Of a stretch of DNA of 64,000 bases, positions 9,493 through 21,925 are shown in pieces. The stretch lies in the NCBI GenBank assembly GCA_021904315.1, contig CM038920.1, forward strand, positions 6,448,001 through 6,512,000. Direction: 5' to 3'. The notes below the pieces were generated by a model that worked only from the letters and a program-made list of their open reading frames with translations, was not told the origin of the DNA and did not search any database. Every line of letters starts with the position of its first letter. Positions within the stretch are counted from its first letter, which is position 1. The stretch comes from Sphagnum magellanicum. Taxonomy: Eukaryota; Streptophyta; Sphagnopsida; Sphagnales; Sphagnaceae. Position numbers and translations under genes: made by a program.

Positions 9493-12410
9493 AAAATGGC
9501 ACAATTTTTTTTATTAAAAAATAAAATAAAATAAAATAATATATTATCTTTATATTATTCCCCTTTACATTTTAACTAAATTTGTGGAATTATCGTGATG
9601 TAAAAACTATGTAATTTTTGTGTATTAAGCATGACCATTCATTTTTGTCATTTTAAAAAAACGTTTTATTTGTTTGAATATTTTAGATATTGAGTATATA
9701 TATATATATTTCATATTAACCATATGAAAATAACATTTTGCATGAAATTTGTACGAACCCATGAAACTTAATAAGTTTGTGATGTTTGTCAAAAATAATT
9801 ATTCCTCATTGCATGATTAATAATAAATGTTTTCATTTCTAAGTGAAATATCAAATAAAACCTTGACGCATGCAACAAAACATAATTCATGCAACTATTA
9901 AATGATGGTTGCAAGTCATTAGTTATTTAATGGTAGATTCACACATGGCATCATAAATATTGCAAATGGAAATGTAGCTTAAACAACCCCTAGTTAGGCC
10001 TTAAGGTAGCCCTTATGTAACCCATAAATAGCCTAGGCAATCCTTAAGAAACCCCTAGGTAGGTCATTATGTAAATTAAGTAACATAGGAAACCCCTAAA
10101 CCAGGTCAAACCTATAACTAGGAGCCAAAAAAGGTGTTGGATATTAGACATAATCAGTCAAAATTAAACATTTTTTTTATTACCATTTAAAACCATAGTA
10201 ATCATGGCAATTTAGTCATTTTTCTCTCAAGTGAATGTCATGGAACTTAGAATAAATTCATTTAATCCAATTTTAAGTTTTGGTTCTAATTTAGGATGTT
10301 TGAAAATGTACACATATTATGTCAAAACAAATCAATTTTGCAAAGGATTATCAAAAGGACTCATATAATAAAAGAATTTTCATTGAAAAAATATAGATGA
10401 TAATGACATATTAGCCACACTCAAAAAACATTCATAACTTTTAAAATGTGGAATTCAAAAACTTTAAAAATTCAAACAATGTTTCAAAATTGTTTCAAAA
10501 TTTTAGAAATTGAAAAGTCCTTTACCATGTATAAATGGGTTATAACGTACATGTATTAAGAAAATTTATAAATTAGAGTATAGTAAAGCTAAAGAATGTG
10601 AAATTTTAATGTTTGGTGATGATTTAAAATTTTGATCATTTTTCAAGGTGAAACATTGAATCTATAAGGAATCTGCACACTTTCAGAATTTCATATTTTA
10701 TTCAATAATGACTAACAAAAAAAAGAGTGATGCATTAGGGAAAATTTAAATATTTTTTAGAACAAGTTATAAATTCATTCACATATAAAAGATATTTTTG
10801 GAAAAAGAGGATTCGTAATTATTTTCCAAAGTATTCCTTTTGGTTTTTAGTTACAGGTTTTGACCCAACCCCTTTAAGTAAGTTGTTATGTAGCATAAGT
10901 AACATTTAGATAGGTGTTTAAATAGCCTAGGTAGCCTAGGGTAGGTTGAATTTGTAGGTCACTTTGGTAGGTTTTTTAAAATGTTTATTAAAATGTAATT
11001 ACATTTTATGTTACATAAAAAAAGTTGATGCATTGTTAAGGACTTTGCCCCTTAATGTGGAAGTGAGAGCTTTAAATCTTTACTTTTGCAACTTATGTAC
11101 CTTATTCTAGTAAGTTAAGTAGTTTATGTGGTTGATATTGACTAAAATGTGTAGGCTATGGCACCTAATATCCTATTATAAGGCCATGTTCTTAGCCTAG
11201 GTGGCCTAGGGTATGTAAGCTATGTCACCTAACTTAGGTTATTTAATTTAAGTGGCCTAACTTACTTACCCTAGGTAGCATAGGTTAGGTTACATATCTT
11301 ATCTGGCCGAGGTTTTGACATGTAATCATATGACATATTTCCATTGTGGAATAGTGAATTGACCCAAACATAACATATTTATCAACCCCCAACATCCAAT
11401 AAAAAATTAACAAATAGATTTTACACCCAATTCATTGTTGGCCATTCGAGTCATAGTAGAACATGTGTGAATGGTGTTTTGACACATGTAACTTTTACAT
11501 GAAGGCATCTTTTTTAAGGAATGTCCACTTGCTTGGGTGGCTCCTTTGACTATGATTTTACCCAAAAGGCAAAGCTAATTTTTTGTTGGGTAGTATGTTT
11601 GTTCATCCTTTTTCAATTTCTTGTCCAGAGGTGGTGGAATGGAATTCAAAAGTTGTAACACCTAACATTGTCTTTGGGTGTAAATGTGCACACATGCTTG
11701 CTTTCATAAACTTTCATGATGATTAACATTACATGTTAATTCTCAAAAATCTAATGGCTGTTTTCATGATAATCTATTTTAACATTAATGTTTAAACACC
11801 AAGTGTGAATGATGTTTTAGTATCTTCAATTATGAAATGGGTTTTTTCAAACAACATCCCTCACTTATGAGTAAGACACAAGGAGGAGGCTTGGAGGAAA
11901 ACATTTTAAAACATATGAAATGAAACCTAGTGATAATGATAGTGATCTATTAGGTTTTTAAGTTTGAAGGCCCAAGAGTGAAAATGGTTTGACCTTAAGA
12001 ACATCTCTAGCGCAAATTTGGAAATTTACCTTATAAAACCCTAGTTGTTAAAGAGTTTGTAAATAAAACTACATTGCAAGAACTTTGTGCCCCACGGCAA
12101 ACATAAGGTAACCTTCTTATAGTTTTAGTTGCTTGTGTGCTTGTTTGTGTAGAAAAACATTATTGGTAGTAGTTGTTGTGTGAAGTTTTATGATTTGATT
12201 TGAAAATTACACAAAGAACATGAAAAACACATCTAGAACACGAAAACAAGCCAATCTACTAGGATTTTAAAAATGACATGTTTAGAAAAGAAAAACCATC
12301 AAGAAGGAGAAAAAATAATCATTGTTTGGCAAATGCACCCAAAATAATAAAAAAATAAAAAAGGAAAAATAAATGTTGCACAAACCTTGCTTGTGTTTGC
12401 ATTGCAAAGA
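9493..12410. other. AT-rich spacer with scattered CCTAGG motifs
   Basis: No gene was recognised. Two stretches (about 9990-10110 and 10870-11300) are rich in TAGCCTAGGTAGCC-like words, which look like fragments of an old tandem repeat. The rest is low-complexity AT-rich DNA. Confidence 0.4.
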
Positions 12411-13484
12411 TTAAAAAAAGGGGGCTGATCCTCCCACCCTGCCGATTTGCTTCTCCCACCCTCCCCCCCCCTATCTCGTCTCCTCCCTTTAATTCTCACC
12501 ACCTTCATCTCCGCCTTTCTAATTCCCCCCCATTAATGGCCTAAGTATTGGGCAATTACGAACGTCGTGTCCAGGCCTCCTACATTCCTTGCAAAGACAT
12601 GGGGCTTTGTTAATTGTCTCAAAGGCGCTTGGTTTCCGACACGTTGATGATATTGGCTGGTGGCTTGTGGCACGCGCGACGACAACAGCAACGAATGGGC
12701 GTCCGCGTACATGGGCAACGACAGGCTCGAGAATTTGTATTGCAGGTGTACCAACTTGTAGATCTAGTGCAAGCCACCACTGCTTGTGTACCGCATTGAT
12801 TGGTAGGCTCTGGTTTGTAGCACGCAGATCGTAGATTGTGGTCGTTGAAAGAAGTCCCATGACAGTCTCAAAGTGGGGGTCTAGTTGCGGACGGACTTTG
12901 CGCCTTGCATGCTCTTTGGCAATCATAAATTGAAGGTGGATCTTGATGAGAGCAACTGAAGAGACCTGTCGGACCACTTGTGAGGAGACGCAGGTATACA
13001 GTAAATATAGGGAAATAATACAGGAGGTCAAGGGAGGAGTCCAACGAAATTGGACTCAGAAAAGGAACTTCTCCACCTGACCTCTCTGACCCCCAACCTA
13101 GTCCATAACATAAGATTTGATCAAATGGAAGTAGGAAGCTCTACGCACCTGGTCATAGAACATGTCTGACTGAACATGATTGCACCGCTCCTTCTGTTGT
13201 GAGATGGTAATATCAATCTCTTGATACTGATCGGCGAGAAATTGCAGTACACGTTCGACCACAGTCATCATGTCACCAGTGCTAACCTACAGGCGCTGCT
13301 TCAACGCTGAGTGTGCGCCTTCCACACGTGATGAGGATGACGACTTGAAATGCGGCACTTTGTCAACATATGCGCCAACAAAGTATGTCTTGTACTCCAC
13401 CTAGGAAAGCACATACTGCACAACACGCGGCTGGGTACCCACCCACTCCATTTGAATCTGCACCAACTTCTCCTATAGCTCGTC

Positions 13485-14453
13485 TGTCGCAACCCTAGCT
13501 TTGGGCTCGCGACCAAGGCAAAGGGGGTTGCAATGTTATGGGCCAAAAGAGAGGAAGCTCGGGAGTCAAGGCAAAGGCATTGCAAGGGTGTGGGCCAAGA
13601 GGAAGCCAGGAAGTCACATCACATACTCCCGGGAGTGTTAGAAAGTGTGAGGGAGTGTGAGGGAGTGAACACTCACACTCCCAAGGCAACTCCCACTTTG
13701 GGAGATAGAATCCCGGTGGACTCCCAAAACTTCAGAGAGCGATTGCAGGGGTCAACCTCAATGTCTTGTGACGTTCTTTATATCATTGAAAAGCTCTTGA
13801 AGCGTAGATTTCTAAAATGAGCTCGCATTGCTCATTTGGACATCTGAAACACAAGTTATGGCCAAAGGAAGGGTCGGGAGTCGAATTGCCAGTTTGACTC
13901 CTGACCACAAAAAGTCCGGAATTGACCCGATTTACTTAGATGCAGGGGGCGTGTCACATATCTTTGGAAAGCTCTTGACGAGAGCTACAACTTTGCTTTA
14001 GACCGCATCGCGATCCGAGGTCTGCTCGCAAAATTATGGGGCTCCAAAGTCGCGGGAGTCCCATTTGGCGCGATTTCGGGACTCCCACTCCGGAGTCCCG
14101 GGAAAAATTTGGATGTAGGTTCCGTGGAGAGCTGTAGAGTATACTATAAGGGGGAAGGTGGTGGCTTCCCCCAAGTCCGGGCCGTGGTGAGTCTTGTGTG
14201 TCCGTGTTGCCCGTGGCTCGTCCTAGCACCAAGGGTGCTCCAACTATGCACTAACCACTTTGTGTGGGTTGTGTGCAGGCCCGTGTGAGTGAGTGAAGCT
14301 TGTCAACTCTTCCTAGTCCCATCCTGGAGCTCCAACACGCCCCTCTACCCCTCAAAATGTTGTGAGCTAGGGAACGTGCTCCAACTCCTCCTTCTTCGTT
14401 GTTTTCCTACTTGGGCTCACATTTGAGCCTTTTGAGGAGTTGGGAGTGCGTCA
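13485..14453 (+). mobile_element. Solo LTR copy A, nested in the MULE, target duplication TCGTC
   Basis: The element starts TGTCGCAACCC and ends GGGAGTGCGTCA, so it has TG...CA termini. TCGTC precedes it (13480-13484) and follows it (14454-14458), a perfect 5-bp target duplication. It contains a TATA-like CTATAAG (14144-14150), the conserved hairpin at 14150-14172 and many GGGAGTC/GACTCCC motifs. There is no PBS, polypurine tract or coding sequence, so it is a solo LTR left by recombination between two LTRs. Its length is 969 bp. Confidence 0.92.
14144..14172 (+). promoter_or_regulatory. TATA-like box plus hairpin conserved in the LTR family
   Basis: CTATAAG is followed directly by GGGGGAAG, a 7-base loop GTGGTGG and CTTCCCCC. 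The same block is present at 41971-41998, at 42890-42920 (minus) and, with one stem mismatch, at 8947-8975 (minus). It would sit at the start of the transcript and could be an RNA hairpin. Confidence 0.5.
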
Positions 14454-15621
14454 TCGTCCTCCGTGCCCGCTCGCATCACCCCTAAGAACAATGTCATGAA
14501 CGTCTGCCAGTCCTCCTCAGTGAAGCCTGTCCGGTGCTTCGCCATCACGTTCTTACAGATATGCCATCGGCAGAGCATCTCGTGGGCGACGGGAAAAGCA
14601 ATCTCGGTCGCTCGCATCAGTGCCAACTTGCGATCGATGACAATGGCGAGCGGCAGGTAGTTGCCCATAAAGCCTTTGTAGGTGTTTAATGCCCACTCAT
14701 AGTCCTTAATTGTCTCTGCACTAAGAAACGCAATGGCCGATGTGAAGGTCGCCCTAGTGTAAGCAAAGCTAATAATGTGAAGTAGGGGCATTTTGAACCT
14801 GTTCGTTTTGTAGGTGCAGTCCATGGTCAGGACCGTTCCAAAGCGACGAGCAAGTTGTATAGCCTTGGTGCTTGTGAAGGTGAGTCGTGTTAGGCGCCCG
14901 CTAGCATCAACAAAATGGGTGTTGGGTACATCCAGTTTGATCAAGGACGAGAGCAAAGCCTCCATTGGCGTCCGGCCATCAAGTTGTTCAATTCTGTGCC
15001 GCCTCTTCAAGTTGTATATGTCGCGCGCGATGACATCCTCGCCCAAAGGTTCCGAACGTATCAATGTCAGGATCTGAGCAGGCGCAACACCAGTGGCGGA
15101 CAAAGTGCGAACGCGTTCTTTTACGTCGTTGGTCATCTTGCGGTGAGACGGATGTGCAGCCTCATGAATCAGCGGTGGGTGGTTATGCTCTTCGCATTTC
15201 ACACGCAACGTCCAGCTCCCGATTCAATTACGACGGCCTTGCAGAAGAAAGGGGCAACCGGTCAGGACCGAGTTCGAAGGGCGCTGGCGTGTTTGCTCTG
15301 TTAGGCCATGGCGATCATCGCGTGTACCAGACTTGTCGCAGTGCAGCAATAGGACGCCCATCTTGTAATCGGACCGCTTGGTGGTGACGTTATAGAGATG
15401 AGCGACGGCATGCTGTCTGCACGCAGCCTTCAAGGCATCAACATCGTCGTAAGTGGCCTTGGGAGGGGGGTTCATGGCGTGGCGGTACAAGGAATGGGGG
15501 GGAATCAGAAAGGCGGAGACGGAGGTGGTGAGAATTAAAGGGAGGAGACGAGATAAGGGGGGGGGGGGGAGGGTGGGAGAAGCAAATCGGCAAGGTGGGA
15601 AGATCAGCCCCCTTCAAAAAA

Positions 15622-17145
15622 ATATGAAAAGAACTAGAAGTGCATCTTCACTAAGGTGTCAACTCTAAATCAACATAGTTTTTCTTTTTTTCTTTAAATT
15701 AATAAAAACACAACAGGATTTACCCAAAATAATAACAAAAGAGCAAACATAATATTATAAGCAATGAAGACAAACAAAACACAATAAAAAACATGAAGAA
15801 GGTAATGATCAAATGGATGCAAGGTGAATGAATTAAACTTGTAAAAATTATTTAACTTGATGGAATGAGGTTGATAATTTTGAATATCATGTTAGGTATG
15901 TTGGCATTATTATCTTTTCATTTGTTTCACCAAACAAAAATTTGCTTAAAAATGTCTTTAATGTCTAGACCATGTTTTCTTAAGAAAAAAAGGCCTTTTT
16001 CTACTTGTATGATTTTAAGATGTCACAAAAACATGAAAAATAAACACAAGAAGGCAAACACTTACAAAAATAAATCAAAGCAAAAAAATATTACAAATGA
16101 AAAACATTTACATTTGCTAAAGTGGGGTTCTTGGTGACAATGGCAAAAGGCATGTCATTGTTGGAATGGGGAAAAAAAATGATGAAGCCAACTCAAATTT
16201 GGTGATAGGGGACTTGCAATGGGCACCCCAAGGTCAAATCTTCCCTTTGATTGTTGTTATAAACTTGCTTAAGGTATTACAATGTAAATGTTTTAACACT
16301 TTAGATATTGAAATGGAATCCTCTAGGTGATGTCATTATGTGTTTAAATTGCGTAAAATAATGCCCCATTGGCACCTTACAAGGCTATTTTACTTCATTC
16401 ATATGTAGAAGGACTTTAACACAAAAGGTTTTATTGTCCATTGTGCAAGAATATACCCATGTGAAAAGGCTTTACATTGTAAAGTTCTTTTGTTTGTTTG
16501 TTTGTTTGTTTGTTAAAACACATCTTAGCAAAGGAAGGTATAATGCACTAATAATATTTGTGCACATTGTGCATTGCTTTTCAAAATTATGCATTATAAA
16601 ATTTAAAAGGAAAAATTCTTTGCTTTCATTTTGAAGATTATTAACTAGCTTAAACAACATTTAGGTAAATTACAATAAGAAATGAAAAAAAAATGACAAG
16701 TTGATCAACATGGTTTAATTTTTTGGCTAAACCATTACTTATCTATTATCAATGACAAAGGTGGTGGCATAATGTTAGCTCATCCTAAGGTGAAGGAAGT
16801 GAAAACATGGTAAAATTGTTCAACAATGTGTCATGTTCAGAACCCAAAATTGAAAATTCATTTATGAGTGATTTAGGGTGCATGACCTTGTTTGCTTACA
16901 TAAGTAAGCTCAAGGTACCTCAAATCCATTTACAAATGTGTTAATATGATTAGTAGGTGATTTGGCACAATTATGTACAATATGTAAACATTCTTTTAAG
17001 GAAATTGAATTATTTTATAAAACTTGTCATATTTCAATGGCCCAATGTTGGTCCATAACAACTCATCATATTTTAACAAGTTTTATTAGGTATACTACAA
17101 ATCTTATTTTTCTTGCATTTCTAAATGTTATTCATATTAAATAAC
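15622..17145. other. AT-rich spacer, nothing recognised
   Basis: Open frames here (for example 15865-16137 and 16434-16634) are Lys/Asn/Phe-rich and show no domain. A short (TTTG)n run lies near 16488-16510. The last 150 bp may include diverged sequence upstream of the helicase remnant that follows. Confidence 0.35.
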
Positions 17146-17770
17146 CCACACAAATAGAAATTGATTTTGTACTTTCATGTTGTTATCTTTTAGAAACAAA
17201 ATTTTGTTCACATGTTGATAATAATATTAGTATTCTATGTTCACATAAAGAAAATGTTGATGAGTATAATGATTTAGTTATACATAAAATATTTAATGCT
17301 AATGATATATTTGTTGTGACAATGGAAACTACTACTATAGGTATTAGAAATGCACAAACTTGGTTACATGATTCAAAATTTAATCATATTAAATATGTAG
17401 CTATCAAAACACTTGTAATGCTTATAGAAAATATAAATATTTCAAAAGGAGTTGTAAACGGAGCTATAACATCTTTGGATTTCAATAAAGATAAAATTAT
17501 TACAAGTATTACCATAAAAATTATCAACACAAATAGATTTATGACATTAAAAAGACAAACATTGCAACATAAATACACTTATGAAGCTTATTATTACAAA
17601 ACATCTTTTTCAATTGTATTAGCATGTGCAATTACGGGTCATAAAACACAAGGTGCAACAATTAAATCCAAAGTGATTATTCATATTAAAAATTCATTTT
17701 GCTCTAGGTCGTGCATATGTTATGTTATCAAGAGTTACTAATTGTTGAAATTTATTTATTCAAGGAGTTT
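17146..17770 (+). pseudogene. Helitron PIF1-like helicase C-terminus, fragment
   Basis: One frame is open from about 17146 to 17741. It reads LCSHKENVDEYNDLVIHKIF, then ISKGVVNGAITSL (the G.VNGA.G motif) and ends with SIVLACAITGHKTQGATIKS (the Y/A-ITgHKsQGaT helicase motif VI). A frameshift near 17700 moves the last conserved motif, GRAYVMLSRVTN, into another frame. These motifs belong to the helicase half of Helitron RepHel proteins. The Walker A and B parts and the Rep domain are missing. It belongs to a different helicase subgroup from the element at 57-62 kb, which has STIHYAQGLKLDHLTF at the same place. Confidence 0.72.
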
Positions 17771-17779
17771 TGAAACCTT

Positions 17780-20700
17780 TTAGATTTTAATTGTATTTAT
17801 CAATATCAGTTTATAAATACTCATAAATTTCAATTATATGAACATTATCATTTATGTTTAAATGCAATAAAATTTCATCATTTAAATCACAAAATTCAAA
17901 AGCATTTTTTTTATATTACAAAAAAGTTCATTTCCAATAAAAATGAAGTAATTTGAAATAAAAACCAAAAGGTGATACATCTTTTAAATTTTTTAAAAAT
18001 CCATATGTATTGAATAATTAATAATGATTTATTTTTCTTATAGGAAGTACAATTGAAAAGATGTTAAATAGTCTATTCTTCATAACAATCTACAACCAAC
18101 AAAATGGTACAAAAACACTGTCTATATTTGGAAAATATTTATTCATATTATAAGATTGACAATATAAATGAATTTATATAGATTAATATTATTATTTATT
18201 TCAAAATAAATTTATAATTAAAAAAATTCCTTAATGGGTTTTTTTAAATATATTTTTGTGCATTTCGTAATTGATAATGATTCATGTTTTTATTATGTAG
18301 GAAAATGTAGCTGATCTAGAATACATGGTTGATTACCTAGTTTTGTTAGCAATTTATAACCAACAAAATGATACTAAGGTGAAACTTCATATTTTGAACT
18401 ACATATGTTTTCAAATACAAGGTATCACCAAGTTTGGAAAATGCATTTTCTTAAGTTTCTCATTTTTTTTTTCACAATTTTTGATATTGTATAATGTTTT
18501 TTATTTATGACAAAATTTTGCATATGTGTGAGCTAGGTTTTGGTTGAGCGACTTATTACATAGGAGGAAATTAAGGGATTTCACCATAAACACAAAGGAA
18601 AGAGGTTGAGTTCACCAAGTTTAAACCGTTTTTTACTACAAGTGGCTACAAGGTAGGCTAGGAAGATTTTGACAAAAAATTACCTACATGTTTGTCTTAT
18701 AGCCAAACCTAGCTAAATCTTCTTGGGGATGGTTGCCAATGTGACTACATTACAAAATTGAAAAAAAAACCATTCATGTTGTGGTTTGTTTGATTTTCTT
18801 TAAAAGACCTTGGTTTTTTACTCATATTTTTACCTCAATACTATTGAAATTTATTCTTCATAAACTTTAGTTCCTTGTTGAGTCCTTCTACACCTTTTTT
18901 TTGTCGAATGCTTCTCTATATAACACTTGATAAAGTTTTCATCTTTGGTCAACTATGTAGCATCATAATCTAGACCATATCATATGGTTAATAAAATTTA
19001 TTTTAATCATAAACATGATAATAAATGTGTGGTTGAGAAAAAAAAAATATTGTTCAATAATATTTATGTTAATAAAAATATTATACAAATTCAAAATATG
19101 CAAAATATTAGTAAATTGTATTTTTAAAATCTTTTTTAGTTCAATATTCTCATGTCCTATGAGAAACATTTTGAAAACACTTTGCATCTATGTTTTTATT
19201 TTCACAAGCTTTTTCATTGTGGAAAGAACCCTTTGGGGCAAACGAGTTTTCCTTTTTTTACCCCAGGGGTGGTGACTTAATGGTAGAGCCTTTATAAAAT
19301 ATTAGGACCTAAAAATGTTATGAGTTTACACTAATGTTGAGTGATCATTTGCTTTAGAGGTTTAAAATTAGAGGTTTAGGTTTCAATTCCAAAAAATCTA
19401 TTTGGAACTAGGTTTCAATTATAGAACTAGAATTGAAACCATAATCAGGGTCCTCAAATTTCAAGATTACAAAATTAGAATTAGAACCAAATCTAAGTTT
19501 TAAAAAAAATCTAAAATCATCCAATTTTTTTATGGATGATTATGATGGAATCTAAAATTGTAATAATATAAAATATAGTCCTTTTGAAAATTTTGACAAT
19601 TTTTGATTCATTATTTTTTATGGGGATCAAAATATAAGGTAAAAAAGGATTAGGCCCTTTTTGTCCTATGTGGTACACCTTAAAGGATTTTCACCGCATG
19701 GAACTATTAATTTTGAACTAAATTACTTGGAATTGGAATTGGAATTGAAACTTTGTCTTATTTTTGGAATTGTAATCGGAATCAAATTTAGGTTTTTGAC
19801 TTTCAATAACTGAACCCAAAACCAAGTTCTTTTTTTATCGTTTTCGCATTAACTAGTTCCATTAAACCACAATTGAAAGTTTTTCGTAAAAATGAAGAGC
19901 TACCCAACACTAGTTTTGAACCTACTTAGTTATGGGTTTTGTTTTTCAAAAAGAAAGCACTGAATTTTTACTATGGTTTTAATTGTAAAAAATTAGACTA
20001 AATTAGCCAACCCATTTCTATACTTATTTATAACCAAAACTCGATTTAGTTTATATTTATAGAGAAGGCTTGGTTTTAATTTTTTTGGTTTGGCATGGTC
20101 AATTAAGTTTAGTTTGATTACTTTAATTTTTTTAAAAATCAATTGATGGTTTGCACGTTCATTTCATTTCATTTAAAACATTTTTTTATGAATTACACCT
20201 ACTTCGGATTTAAATTATCAAATTCCATGCAAGTAAGTTTCACAATCGAAAATATTAAAAAAATAACAAAATATGAAAATAGTCCAAATTTCAAATTTTG
20301 TTCACATTTTAAGCAATGATATTTCAGTTTTAAAAATTGTAAAGTTGAAGAAGAATAAAAATAATTATTTGATTATAATTTTCCATAAATAAAAATATTA
20401 TTATGGGTATTTTATTTAAAATATTATTTAAAATAAAAATTTTATACTTTTGAACATTTTAAAATTATTTGCAATGGGTAATGAACAGTGTTTTATTTTG
20501 GCGAAAATTCACTAAATTTCAACCTGAAAAATATAATTTCAACCTATGCAAAGGATTTTCCATGAAACAAATGGCCCAAATTTGCCAAAATTTGAATAAA
20601 ACATTTCTAGATCACCATATTTTTATGATAAGTTCCAATAGGTAGCCAAGAATATAAAAGGATCATGTTTCTTTTTTACTTTCATATTTAGTCTATAGCC

Positions 20701-21893
20701 AAATCTAGCTAAATCATCTTATGGATGATTGCCACTTTAGCTACATTAGAAAATTGGGAAAAAACCCCTGGTAATGAACCTTATTTATTAAAGAAATAAA
20801 TGTGGAACATTTTTTTTTCGAATCTTGATGCCCAAGTTTTTAGGTGTGTGCGTTGACACCTTTCCAAGGTGCTTGGGTATGAAAGAAAATAAGTATTTAA
20901 TGAAACAATAAAATTTTGGCAATCACAATAATGTGATTCTACTATTTGGAATGTAGTGAGGAAACATAGTCCATTAAAGTGGTTAATTACAATTCAAAGG
21001 CATCAAATGTTAATAGACCACCTAGGTGGATTGTGTTGATGTTGTTGTAAGAAATTTTTTCTATAAACATAACAAATAACTACAGTGAAAAGTTTTTGTG
21101 GTTGGAAGGGGCCATGAACTTTTGTTTTTTTCCCCCTAAAGTAGGATAAAAAATTGACCTTGCTTTCTTAGGCAATAATATTTTATTAAAAATTATTATA
21201 GAGTAACTTTAGTCCTAACATAATAGGTTGTGGGTTCTTATTCAATTTTTAAAAATATGGGACCCAATTTCTATTTATTTTACTAGTGTATGACTCAGTT
21301 TTGGTTTCAATTTTTAAATTAGGAATAGTTGTGGTTTTGATTTTAGATCCCCAAGTTTCAAGTTTCTGTCAGTTTCATGATCATCGATATTAGATAACTT
21401 CCAATTTTGCTTTCATTAATTCATAACATCAACATGCATAATGAAAAAAAGTAAAAAACTTAGTTATTTTTTCCCAATGTCAAAAAAAAAATTACATCTC
21501 ATTATTTGCAATTTATAATATACATAGAATTCAAATATCTTGAAGTGAATTGCAAAGGGTAATGAACCTTATTTATATTTTAAAATATAAATGTGGAACA
21601 CTTCCACTTGCAAATTGTGTCCTTTGAAATCAAAGGATGAAAGTTGGTGTTGAGCACATCTAGATATATCAAATCATGTATACAATTTTGAATATTTAAA
21701 TATGCATTTAATATAAAAAATTTATGAAATTGTTTTGGATTAATAGAAGGCTAATTATGAAAGGATATACAAATTATTTACATATTTAAGGAATTTAAGG
21801 ATTAGATGTTTAAGAGATCTAAGGATTATTGGTTTTTAAAAAATAGGGAAAATGAATTATTCAAAGAAATGTAAGTTATATTTCATGTAAATA

Positions 21894-21925
<32 letters not shown>

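Larger units (their letters stand above)
12519..15490 (-). pseudogene. MULE transposase split by a nested LTR
   Basis: The first part (15490 to 14454) has one TGA (15224-15226). It carries the WTLRVKCEEHNHPPL zinc-finger end, DCTYKTNRFKMPLLHI (first Asp), FLSAETIKDYEWAL (Glu), IVIDRKLALMRATEIAFP (second Asp; the usual E after DR is K here) and MLCRWHICKNV. The second part resumes at about 13484 with YKTYFVGAYVDKVPHFKSS (matching the other MULE) and ends with the zinc knuckle CKECRRPGHDVRNC (CX2CX4HX4C) near 12560-12600. Removing 974 bp (LTR plus one target copy) brings both parts into the same frame, so the gene was continuous before the insertion. Several TAG and TGA stops in the second part show it is dead. 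Confidence 0.85.
12420..15612 (-). mobile_element. Second MULE transposon with about 120-bp inverted repeats, interrupted by a solo LTR
   Basis: 12420-12537 and 15497-15612 are near-perfect inverted copies starting GGGGGCTGATCCTCCCACC. The flanks TTAAAAAAA (12411-12419) and TTCAAAAAA (15613-15621) match at 8 of 9 bases, as expected for the 9-bp MULE target duplication. The transposase lies on the minus strand and is split by solo LTR copy A (13485-14453). Without that insertion the element is about 2.2 kb, the same size class as the MULE at 6456-8544, but the two have different terminal repeats. Confidence 0.88.

Noticed and set aside
19263-19400. tRNA gene or SINE with A-box-like TGACTTAATGGTAGAGC
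   Set aside because: The nearest B-box-like word is about 120 bases away and no tRNA fold is visible.
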